NCBI GenBank assembly: GCA_002298695.1
Contig: DBLB01000123.1
Span: forward strand, 1,893-15,769
From: Clostridiales bacterium UBA735
GTDB lineage: Bacteria > Bacillota > Clostridia > Oscillospirales > Oscillospiraceae
Length of the DNA: 13,877 nucleotides
Direction of reading: 5' to 3'
The notes under the pieces are model-generated. The model ran no database searches. It was given only the letters and a program-made list of their open reading frames with translations, and had not been told where the DNA came from. Positions 7,059 to 13,050 of the stretch are shown in pieces. A program made the translations under genes and the position numbers. Numbering within the stretch: position 1 is the stretch's first letter; every line of letters begins with the position of its first letter.

Positions 7059-7092
7059 AAAGGACCGGGCCAGCGGTGCTGGCCCGGCCTTT
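7059..7092. terminator. Bidirectional hairpin between mocA and the SLH protein gene
   Basis: A perfect 10-bp GC-rich stem (CCGGGCCAGC, 7065-7074, with 7078-7087, loop GGT) is extended outward past one mismatch by AAAGG/CCTTT. Both orientations end in only CTTT, so the U-run is short. It lies 26 bp beyond the SLH gene stop and 82 bp beyond the mocA stop, and probably serves both. Confidence 0.65.
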
Positions 7093-7117
7093 GTAGTTCC
7101 GGAAGGAAAAAGTTCCG

Positions 7118-10100
7118 TCAGTTCAAAGAAATGCTCTTTCTTTCTGTACTATCCATCATGCGAAGCACAATCGCGGCAACCTCGCTGCGCTTGATGCTGC
7201 TGGTCGGATGGAACGTACCCTGTGCGTCGGAGCCAACGGTGATACCGGCACGGTAGAACGTATAGATCTCGGCGCCGTACTTGTCCGTGGTCTTCACATC
7301 GGGGATGCTGTTGTCGGAAACCGTATTGATGGCCGCCGCATCCGACAGCGCGCCGCAGAGGATATGAACAAATTCGCCGCGGTTCACAGGTGCATTCATC
7401 TGTGCCCTGGTATAGTTCAGATAGTCCTTTTCGAGGATCCCGTTATTGACCGCATAGGCAACATAGCTGTCATACCAATTCGGGCTCCCGTTCGTCAGCG
7501 TCACGTTGCCGGTCTTCTGCCTCTGATGCAGCGCCGCTGCCAATTTGATGGCCTGCGCCACGGTCAGCTGGCTGTCGGGTTTGAATGCGGCGGCGGTCAC
7601 ACCGTCGATCAGTCCCGCCTCCCAGGCTTTGCTGATACTGCTGTAGTACCAGCTGGAAGCCTGAACGTCGTCAAACGGAAACTTCTTCCCATTTTCAGCT
7701 GCACTCGCATTGTACGAATTCCGGGTCGGGTTCCCCACTGCCGTGACTGCAAGGCGCTGGATTTCTGCAATTTTTTCTGCCGCAGGGAATCTGGTGAACA
7801 CAGCAGTATATCTGCCCAGGCCCGCCTCGTTGAACGTTGCTGCCTTGAGCACCTCGCAGCTTGTTTTTACGGTTTCAGATTCAATTTCCGCAGGATCATG
7901 GCGTGCGGTGCGCGCGGCGGTAGCGGAACTGTTGTCCTCACTCCACGTATAGACGATCTCGCCCCAATACTGCCATGTAAGGACAGGATAGCCGCTGTTT
8001 ACATTGCCGCCGTCCGCGTGGAAGCTCGTACCGAGAAGATCCGCAGAGTTTTTCAGCTCCGCTTCCGTCTTTTCGTTGCCGGAACCGGCGCCGGATTTCG
8101 AATCGACGCAGCCCGCGAGGTAATAGCAGTTATTGATCGCGCCTTCTTTTGTGGTATCAGAAATTGCACCGCATTTGGAGCCGCCGGTCACTTTACCTGC
8201 ATTGTAGCAGTTGGTCATCGTCGCTCCGCGATTCTGCATGACAGCCGAGCATGCAATGCCGGAGGCCATGCCGGTGGTCGCCGTTACGGTGCCGACATTA
8301 TAGCAATCGGTAATGGTCAAAGACTCCAGCAGGGGATCAGCGCAGATCCCCGCAGCGCGGTCACTGGCAGTGACATGTACCGCGGAGTAGCACTGGCTGA
8401 TGAGAACATCCTCATAAGCAAAGGCTACGATACCGGCTGCGCAGTCTTCGTTGATGGTTACGGTTCCTTCCACGCCAAGTCTGGTAATAGTCGAGCTTCG
8501 GACATTTCCGAACAGGCCCTGTCTGCTTTTCCCGTTGTTGATGTAAAGATCTCTGACAACATGGCCGTTTCCGTCAAATTCGCCGCGGAACTCCTGATAG
8601 TTGTCGCCGATCGGCGTCCACTGGTTGTTGCCGAGCGAGATGTCGTTCATCAGCTTTACCTTGCTGACCGGTTCCCGGTTGTTGACCTGAGATGCGATCC
8701 ACGCAAGCTCCGCGCCGGTCCGGATCTCATAGACGCCGTCTGCATTGGGCGTAACGGGCGTCAGTGTCTTGCCGTCCCACGTGGTGGCGTCGCCCTTTTC
8801 CAGCGTCACAGCGACGGTTTTCTCCGTGGTATCTTCCGAAATGGTGAAGCTGCCGCGCATCGTAAGATACCCCGCCGCAGATACCTCGTAGGTGTAGCTG
8901 CCGACTTGCAGGGAATATCCGCCTTCCCCATTTTTCGGAACGACCGCACCGGTCGCATCGTACACGGTCACTTCCGCATCTGCGGGCGTGCAGTCAAAGC
9001 TTACGGCAGCAGATACCAGCGTTTTCACCGTTATGGTAATATCGGGCAGGACGTCTCTTGTATGATCCGTAGAGACCGCGCTGAAATTCGCGCCGACGCC
9101 GCTGTCGGTCAGCGTTCTGTGGCCGCCGAGCGGAGAATCCGTACCCATAACATTAAATTTCACATTGCCGCCGGTCAGCGTGATCTCGCCAGCATTTTTG
9201 ACTGTGAAAACATACTTGTTTGTGCTGATAAAGTCGTACTGGCCGCCGCTTGCCTTTTTCAGCTCCGCGCCTTCCGGCAGCGTGAAGGAAACCTTGTGTC
9301 CCTGGCCGAATCCGGGGTTATAAATACCGGAGAATTTGGAGATCGGCTGATACAGGCCATGGAACACCAGAGAAATATCATCGCCGACATATGCTGTGTC
9401 GCCGCCGCGCGTCAGGTTCTCGATGCTGTACGTCACCTTTGCAGCCCGCACCACCTGATAGGCTGTTTTGCCATTTGCCGTAAAGCGAATAACATTTTTG
9501 CCGCCCAGCTGAAGATTCGGGATCGTGAAGCTGCCGTCTTCATTTTTCTTTGCAGTCAGCCACCGGCCCTGTCCTTTGTTGATGTTATACTCAACCGTGG
9601 GCTCCGCGCCGTCAAGCGTCGCGGTAAAGGTGAACGACGCAACATTTTTCAGCGTATAGACCGTATCATACTCGGTATCCCAGATATTGTCGGAACCGAC
9701 CGCTTTCATCACAAGTTCGCCGGTTTCTCCGCCGACATTGATGATGATCAGGCTGGTACGATTCAGATCGGTCGCGCCATAAAGGCCTGTAAAATTGGTA
9801 TCGCCGCCGATCTCGATGGCGTCATAGCTCACTTCCAGAATGGCAATGCCCTCGGAAACGCCCTCGATGTCCATCCAGTTGCTTTGCTTGCCCTCGCCGG
9901 CGTTGCCGGTGCAGCGGTTTGCCGCGGGCGTCATTTTGATGTACTGGGCGCCGGCTATCACCTTATAATTGAAATCCGGCTCAATCATGATATTGGCCGT
10001 ATCACTGTTGATGATCTGCCAGGCACCGCGGTATGCACGCAGGCGGAAGGTCTCGCCCACGCCGAGCGTCAGCGCATTCTGCCCGTTGACGTTGACCATG

Positions 10101-12214
10101 GTGCTCGACTCCATGCGCTTGGCAAGCACATCAGACGGAACGGAGCTTTCCCGCTCCTTGGGATTTTCGTCCTCGCCAAAGGTGATCACGGCATCCTTAT
10201 ATCCCTTTCTCTGGGAGAGATAACCAGCCCTGGTGACGCAGTCCTCTTTGGAAACGCGGTAGGTGAGGTTGCCGCTGGGGGCTTTTACCGTGTAGGTGAC
10301 GGTTCCGTCTGCATTTTCCGCCGTAGAGGAAACGGGAACTTCTTCCACATTGTAGTTTTTGACCTGGTTGAAGAATTTTACCGTTGCATCCTTCGGCGCT
10401 GTCACGGTATATGCCGTCAGGGCCTTGAGCAGGAACTTCTTGGTAACGGTGGCCTTTGTGCTTTCACCGAAGGTCTCATTGGTCGCAAGATCCACGCCGT
10501 AAGAGTCGGCAAGGTCCCCGTTCAGTGTGATCTTCCAGTTATACACAAGCGCATTGCCGTGCGCATGCAGAAGCGTCGGCGTAATGATATAGGTTTCCCA
10601 TTCTTCTTCATCATAGTAGGAATACTGCGCACCGGTGACGGCGCTCTTCAGTTTTCCGGGCATGATATTGATGGAATAATCGCCGACATTTTTTACCTTG
10701 GGATTCGTGGTGTAGTAGTTGACCCGCACGAGCGTCATTTTCTGCTCGTTATGAATGGGCTTCCCGTCCGCGCCGATCTCAACGCTGATGGGCGCCTCAA
10801 AGGTCATTCCGCCGAGATCATGATTGTCCGCGGTATCCACGGCGCGATAGGAATACGTTCCCTCGGGAATCGTGATCTCATAGACATGATAATCGCCGAC
10901 CGTGCCCTTATCCACGACCTGCTCTGCCGCCAGTGCATTCTCGGCATTTTCGTCGCTGTAGAACGTCACATTGACGGTGGCCGGCGCAACGTTCACGGTG
11001 ATGGTATAGCCATCTTCCGACACGTTCGGGAACGTGTAGCCGCACAGCGCACATTTTCCGTCCTCGCCTTTGACGCACGCCTCTTTCGCGCTGCTGATCA
11101 CAGCGCCGCACTTTGCACACGTTACTGTCTTTGTATGGCTGCCGCTGAAATCGGATTCATACTTGGTATGCGCCTCGTCGCCGGCGCAGGTCTCCTCAGA
11201 CGTGCTGAGCACCTCGCCGCACTTCTTGCAGCTGACCGTTACGGTATGCTTACCGCTGCCTGCCGGCTGATAGGAAGTCGTCGTCTCGGAGTGATCGCAT
11301 ACGTCAGTGGTAACCGTAACCTTGCAGTAGGCCGGGGACGAAACGATGCTCTCCTCATAATCCACTCCGTATTCTCCATCTGCCCAGAGATAATACACGC
11401 CGGCTTCGGAGAAGGTGATGCTTGCTTTGCCGCTTGCATCGGTCGTTACGGCGCCTTCCGCCTCGCCGTAAAGCTCTTTGCCATAGGAAATGGTGCTGCC
11501 GGCGGAAGGCGTCGGATCTCCCACGGAGCCCTCTTCTATATCGCCAAATACTCTGATATAGTTGATCGTAAGCGCCTTCTCCGGTTCAGCCTTGTATTCA
11601 TGGGTAATTCCGCCGCTGGCATCCGTAAAATAGTGAAATCCGGCAGCATCATCGGAATAAAAGCTCCAGTCTTTATACATGGTAACATCGATGAAATCTC
11701 CGTCTGCCAGCGGGATCGCATCAGCAGTTGCCCCCATATTGGGACCCAGGCTTGCATCCAGCGGATAGCTGCCATTCACATAGTAGAGCAGGTTCTCATC
11801 GTGGCCCCAGAACCCGCTCTTCATATACATGTGCTGGGAGGCGCCTTCCAAAGAAAGCTCATCCGCGCCCCCGGAATAGTATCGATCGAGCACATACAGG
11901 AAGAGCTGCAATACGGTTACATCATACTTTCCATTCCCGTCTGCGTCAAAATAGTATTGCTCATAGCCGTTCTCGCCGTACTCTTCCAGATGCACCTTGC
12001 GGAGCTCCGCCAGATCGACTGGAACATACGCCATGATCGTTCCTTTTTTGGCGCCGTCGCTTGTAATGTATTTTGCGTCATTGCTTACGGAGATGTACAC
12101 GGTTCCGCTGACATCTTCGTATTGGTACTCCTTTCCTTCTTCTGCCATTGCCGTAACCGGCATCACGCCAAGGATCAGAATCAGTGCCAGGATCAGTGCC
12201 AAAAGTCTTTTCAT
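7118..12214 (-). CDS. Giant SLH-anchored surface protein with DUF4430-like domain, candidate corrinoid-binding protein
   Basis: From ATG at 12214 the product has 1,698 residues. This start has GAGGG upstream and gives a good signal peptide (MKRLLALILALILILG, cleavage near AMA24/E25); a TTG start ten codons earlier is open but not preferred. Domains in order: about 30-182 DUF4430/transcobalamin-like, with LLYYVNGSYP (142-151) and ADGDFIDV (170-177), and an EF-hand-like loop DADGNGKYD (90-98); 306-393, tandem C-x-x-C zinc-ribbon-like repeats (SCKKCGEV, TCAKCGAV, KCALCGY); 400-1070, beta-rich segments of unknown type; 1068-1138, PEGA-like; 1160-1370, GLUG-like repeats (beta-helix); 1511-1562, 1578-1623 and 1637-1687, three SLH motifs binding cell-wall polymer. 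It should be exported and wall-attached. A cobalamin riboswitch precedes it, which with DUF4430 points to corrinoid capture; ligand binding is inferred, not shown. Sampled stretches are near 50% GC, below the neighbours. Confidence 0.85.
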   Translation of the reverse strand: MKRLLALILALILILGVMPVTAMAEEGKEYQYEDVSGTVYISVSNDAKYITSDGAKKGTIMAYVPVDLAELRKVHLEEYGENGYEQYYFDADGNGKYDVTVLQLFLYVLDRYYSGGADELSLEGASQHMYMKSGFWGHDENLLYYVNGSYPLDASLGPNMGATADAIPLADGDFIDVTMYKDWSFYSDDAAGFHYFTDASGGITHEYKAEPEKALTINYIRVFGDIEEGSVGDPTPSAGSTISYGKELYGEAEGAVTTDASGKASITFSEAGVYYLWADGEYGVDYEESIVSSPAYCKVTVTTDVCDHSETTTSYQPAGSGKHTVTVSCKKCGEVLSTSEETCAGDEAHTKYESDFSGSHTKTVTCAKCGAVISSAKEACVKGEDGKCALCGYTFPNVSEDGYTITVNVAPATVNVTFYSDENAENALAAEQVVDKGTVGDYHVYEITIPEGTYSYRAVDTADNHDLGGMTFEAPISVEIGADGKPIHNEQKMTLVRVNYYTTNPKVKNVGDYSINIMPGKLKSAVTGAQYSYYDEEEWETYIITPTLLHAHGNALVYNWKITLNGDLADSYGVDLATNETFGESTKATVTKKFLLKALTAYTVTAPKDATVKFFNQVKNYNVEEVPVSSTAENADGTVTYTVKAPSGNLTYRVSKEDCVTRAGYLSQRKGYKDAVITFGEDENPKERESSVPSDVLAKRMESSTMVNVNGQNALTLGVGETFRLRAYRGAWQIINSDTANIMIEPDFNYKVIAGAQYIKMTPAANRCTGNAGEGKQSNWMDIEGVSEGIAILEVSYDAIEIGGDTNFTGLYGATDLNRTSLIIINVGGETGELVMKAVGSDNIWDTEYDTVYTLKNVASFTFTATLDGAEPTVEYNINKGQGRWLTAKKNEDGSFTIPNLQLGGKNVIRFTANGKTAYQVVRAAKVTYSIENLTRGGDTAYVGDDISLVFHGLYQPISKFSGIYNPGFGQGHKVSFTLPEGAELKKASGGQYDFISTNKYVFTVKNAGEITLTGGNVKFNVMGTDSPLGGHRTLTDSGVGANFSAVSTDHTRDVLPDITITVKTLVSAAVSFDCTPADAEVTVYDATGAVVPKNGEGGYSLQVGSYTYEVSAAGYLTMRGSFTISEDTTEKTVAVTLEKGDATTWDGKTLTPVTPNADGVYEIRTGAELAWIASQVNNREPVSKVKLMNDISLGNNQWTPIGDNYQEFRGEFDGNGHVVRDLYINNGKSRQGLFGNVRSSTITRLGVEGTVTINEDCAAGIVAFAYEDVLISQCYSAVHVTASDRAAGICADPLLESLTITDCYNVGTVTATTGMASGIACSAVMQNRGATMTNCYNAGKVTGGSKCGAISDTTKEGAINNCYYLAGCVDSKSGAGSGNEKTEAELKNSADLLGTSFHADGGNVNSGYPVLTWQYWGEIVYTWSEDNSSATAARTARHDPAEIESETVKTSCEVLKAATFNEAGLGRYTAVFTRFPAAEKIAEIQRLAVTAVGNPTRNSYNASAAENGKKFPFDDVQASSWYYSSISKAWEAGLIDGVTAAAFKPDSQLTVAQAIKLAAALHQRQKTGNVTLTNGSPNWYDSYVAYAVNNGILEKDYLNYTRAQMNAPVNRGEFVHILCGALSDAAAINTVSDNSIPDVKTTDKYGAEIYTFYRAGITVGSDAQGTFHPTSSIKRSEVAAIVLRMMDSTERKSISLN

Positions 12215-12250
12215 TGTCTGCCCTCTTTTCTGAATTGTTGCCAAATGCGC

Positions 12251-12305
12251 AAAAAAATGCTCTGCTCAAACAAATCCTTCGGAATTCTTTAAGCAAAGCA
12301 TTTTT
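12251..12305 (-). terminator. Terminator hairpin in the SLH gene leader, likely riboswitch expression platform
   Basis: On the minus strand AAAAATGCTTTGCT (12292-12305) pairs with AGCAGAGCATTTTT (12253-12266) to form a 14-bp stem with one G-U pair and a 25-nt loop, running into a 7-T tract. It lies 37 bp upstream of the ATG and about 90 nt downstream of the B12 box, the normal position of a riboswitch-controlled terminator. Confidence 0.7.
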
Positions 12306-12392
12306 GCAGCCGATCCAAGGCAGAAAACAGTCTTTTGGCAAACCAATCAAACGGGCACGCCTCTCCCTTGAATATGCATAAATATCATACTC

Positions 12393-12572
12393 GCTCAATA
12401 ATAAGTCTCCTGGCTATGCCTCATCGCAATGCTTTCGCCTTCTCACAGCCATCGCTGCAATGACATCAATGAAAGCACGCTCCGCAATACAGTTGCCCCC
12501 TGAAACTTCAGGGGCCAGTGCGCTCGCCCTGCATGGGCTCTCCTGTGCGCGTTCCTCTGGATTATCTGCTTT
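12393..12572 (-). promoter_or_regulatory. Cobalamin (B12) riboswitch aptamer
   Basis: Read on the minus strand, this leader shows cobalamin-riboswitch landmarks in the right order: a GCCC-ATGCA-GGGC hairpin (12526-12538) where the P5 arm is expected; a GCAACTGTATTGC hairpin (12484-12496), matching the conserved CGCAACUGU element; GAGAAGGCGAAAG (12432-12444), matching GGGAAGGC; and GATGA followed by the B12 box AGCCAGGAGAC (12405-12415). The bases after the B12 box diverge from the usual CCTGCC (here TTATTATT); ATTAT there can pair with ATAAT near 12560, so the closing stem is AU-rich. A class variant is possible. The class binds adenosyl- or methylcobalamin and normally represses. Outer boundaries are approximate. 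Confidence 0.82.
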
Positions 12573-12601
12573 GTATTTTTGTGCGTATCAGTACAGGTAA
12601 C

Positions 12602-12633
12602 ATTATAGCATATATATATATATATATATTCAA
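12602..12633 (-). promoter_or_regulatory. Promoter of the riboswitch-SLH transcript with an AT-repeat spacer
   Basis: On the minus strand a perfect TATAAT (12602-12607) lies downstream of TTGAAT (12628-12633); the 20-bp spacer is almost wholly AT repeat. Transcription from here would start near 12595, just before the aptamer. An alternative pair is TTGCAA (12642-12647) with TATATA (12619-12624) at 17 bp. Confidence 0.6.
12610..12629. repeat. (AT)10 dinucleotide microsatellite
   Basis: Twenty consecutive alternating A/T bases lie inside the promoter spacer of the SLH gene. Such tracts are prone to slippage in steps of 2 bp. No other simple-sequence tract of comparable length was noticed in the window. 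Confidence 0.95.
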
Positions 12634-12701
12634 GGGCTTTTTTGCAAAATCGCTGCAAAAGCGGTATCAGCAGCCGCCTGTGTGCAAGTTCCCGCACGCA
12701 G

Positions 12702-12730
12702 AAAAAAACGCTATCCCATTCGGAATAACG
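12702..12730 (-). terminator. Rho-independent terminator of the oppF / small membrane protein operon
   Basis: On the minus strand CGTTATTCC (12722-12730) pairs with GGGATAGCG (12709-12717) through a GAAT loop, giving 9 pairs including two G-U, directly followed by seven Ts (12702-12708). The wobble pairs exist only on the minus strand, which fixes its direction. It lies about 100 bp after the stop of the small membrane protein gene. Confidence 0.75.
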
Positions 12731-12791
12731 GCCAAACTATTCAAAATGCGGTGAAGTGCAGTCTTGACGCAGTGCTGCTCTCTGCACAGTT

Positions 12792-12819
12792 CCCCCGGTA
12801 TGCCAGGGCATACCGGGGG
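12792..12819. other. GC-rich perfect hairpin after the small membrane protein gene
   Basis: CCCCCGGTATGC (12792-12803) and GCATACCGGGGG (12808-12819) form a perfect 12-bp stem with a 4-nt loop, 10 bp beyond the stop of the small membrane protein. No U-run follows on either strand, so it is more likely an mRNA 3'-end stabiliser or a protein-binding palindrome than an intrinsic terminator. Confidence 0.6.
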
Positions 12820-12829
12820 ATCGATCCGA

Positions 12830-13045
12830 TCAGTGGAAGAACAGGAAGTATGGGCCGAAGGCAATGATGAGAAGAACGAGTATGGCGACAGGCAGAATGA
12901 CCAGCAGCGCAGACAGGATCATGGCAAACAGATCCTTTTTGCTCACACTGTCCTTATCCTCGTCAGTCGGTCTTTTCTGCTCTGCCTGCTCATTGCGCTC
13001 CTTCTGAAAGCGCATGGCGCGGTCAACTCTCTTCCGGAAAAACAT
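12830..13045 (-). CDS. Small single-pass membrane protein of unknown function
   Basis: The 71-residue product has a strongly charged N-terminal half (MFFRKRVDRAMRFQKERNEQ, then a Lys/Glu/Asp-rich stretch to about residue 42). One hydrophobic helix follows at about 43-65 (MILSALLVILPVAILVLLII), and the tail is short and aromatic (FGPYFLFFH). Positive charge before the helix predicts a cytoplasmic N-terminus. The gene starts 5 bp after the oppF-type stop, and its AAGGAG ribosome site overlaps that gene's last codons, so the two are translationally coupled. No family is recognised. Context suggests an accessory to the peptide ABC transporter or a small protein travelling with it; this is inference. 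It is the last gene of the operon, with a terminator at 12702-12730. Confidence 0.75.
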   Translation of the reverse strand: MFFRKRVDRAMRFQKERNEQAEQKRPTDEDKDSVSKKDLFAMILSALLVILPVAILVLLIIAFGPYFLFFH

Positions 13046-13050
13046 CGGCG

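Noticed and set aside
12215..12244. TTG start ten codons upstream for the SLH protein
   Set aside because: It would put ten polar and charged residues before the signal peptide and lies next to the terminator hairpin; the ATG at 12214 has GAGGG at proper spacing.
7208..12292. Open plus-strand frame of 1,694 codons opposite the SLH gene
   Set aside because: It is in exact antisense codon register with the SLH gene, whose signal peptide, SLH motifs, ribosome site and riboswitch leader establish the minus strand as coding. The antisense frame is an effect of TTA/CTA/TCA avoidance, and its product shows no recognisable domain.
12078..12398. Minus-strand frame of 106 codons across the leader of the SLH gene
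   Set aside because: It crosses the riboswitch terminator and overlaps the SLH gene start in another frame; it has no recognisable domain and looks like non-coding leader.
12655..12677. Inverted repeat GCTGC...GCAGC upstream of the AT-tract promoter
   Set aside because: Only a 5-bp match with no U-run or link to a known site; likely chance.
12443..12754. Short frames on both strands through the aptamer and AT tract
   Set aside because: They translate the riboswitch, the AT repeat and the promoter (giving runs such as YIYIYIY) and have no ribosome site.
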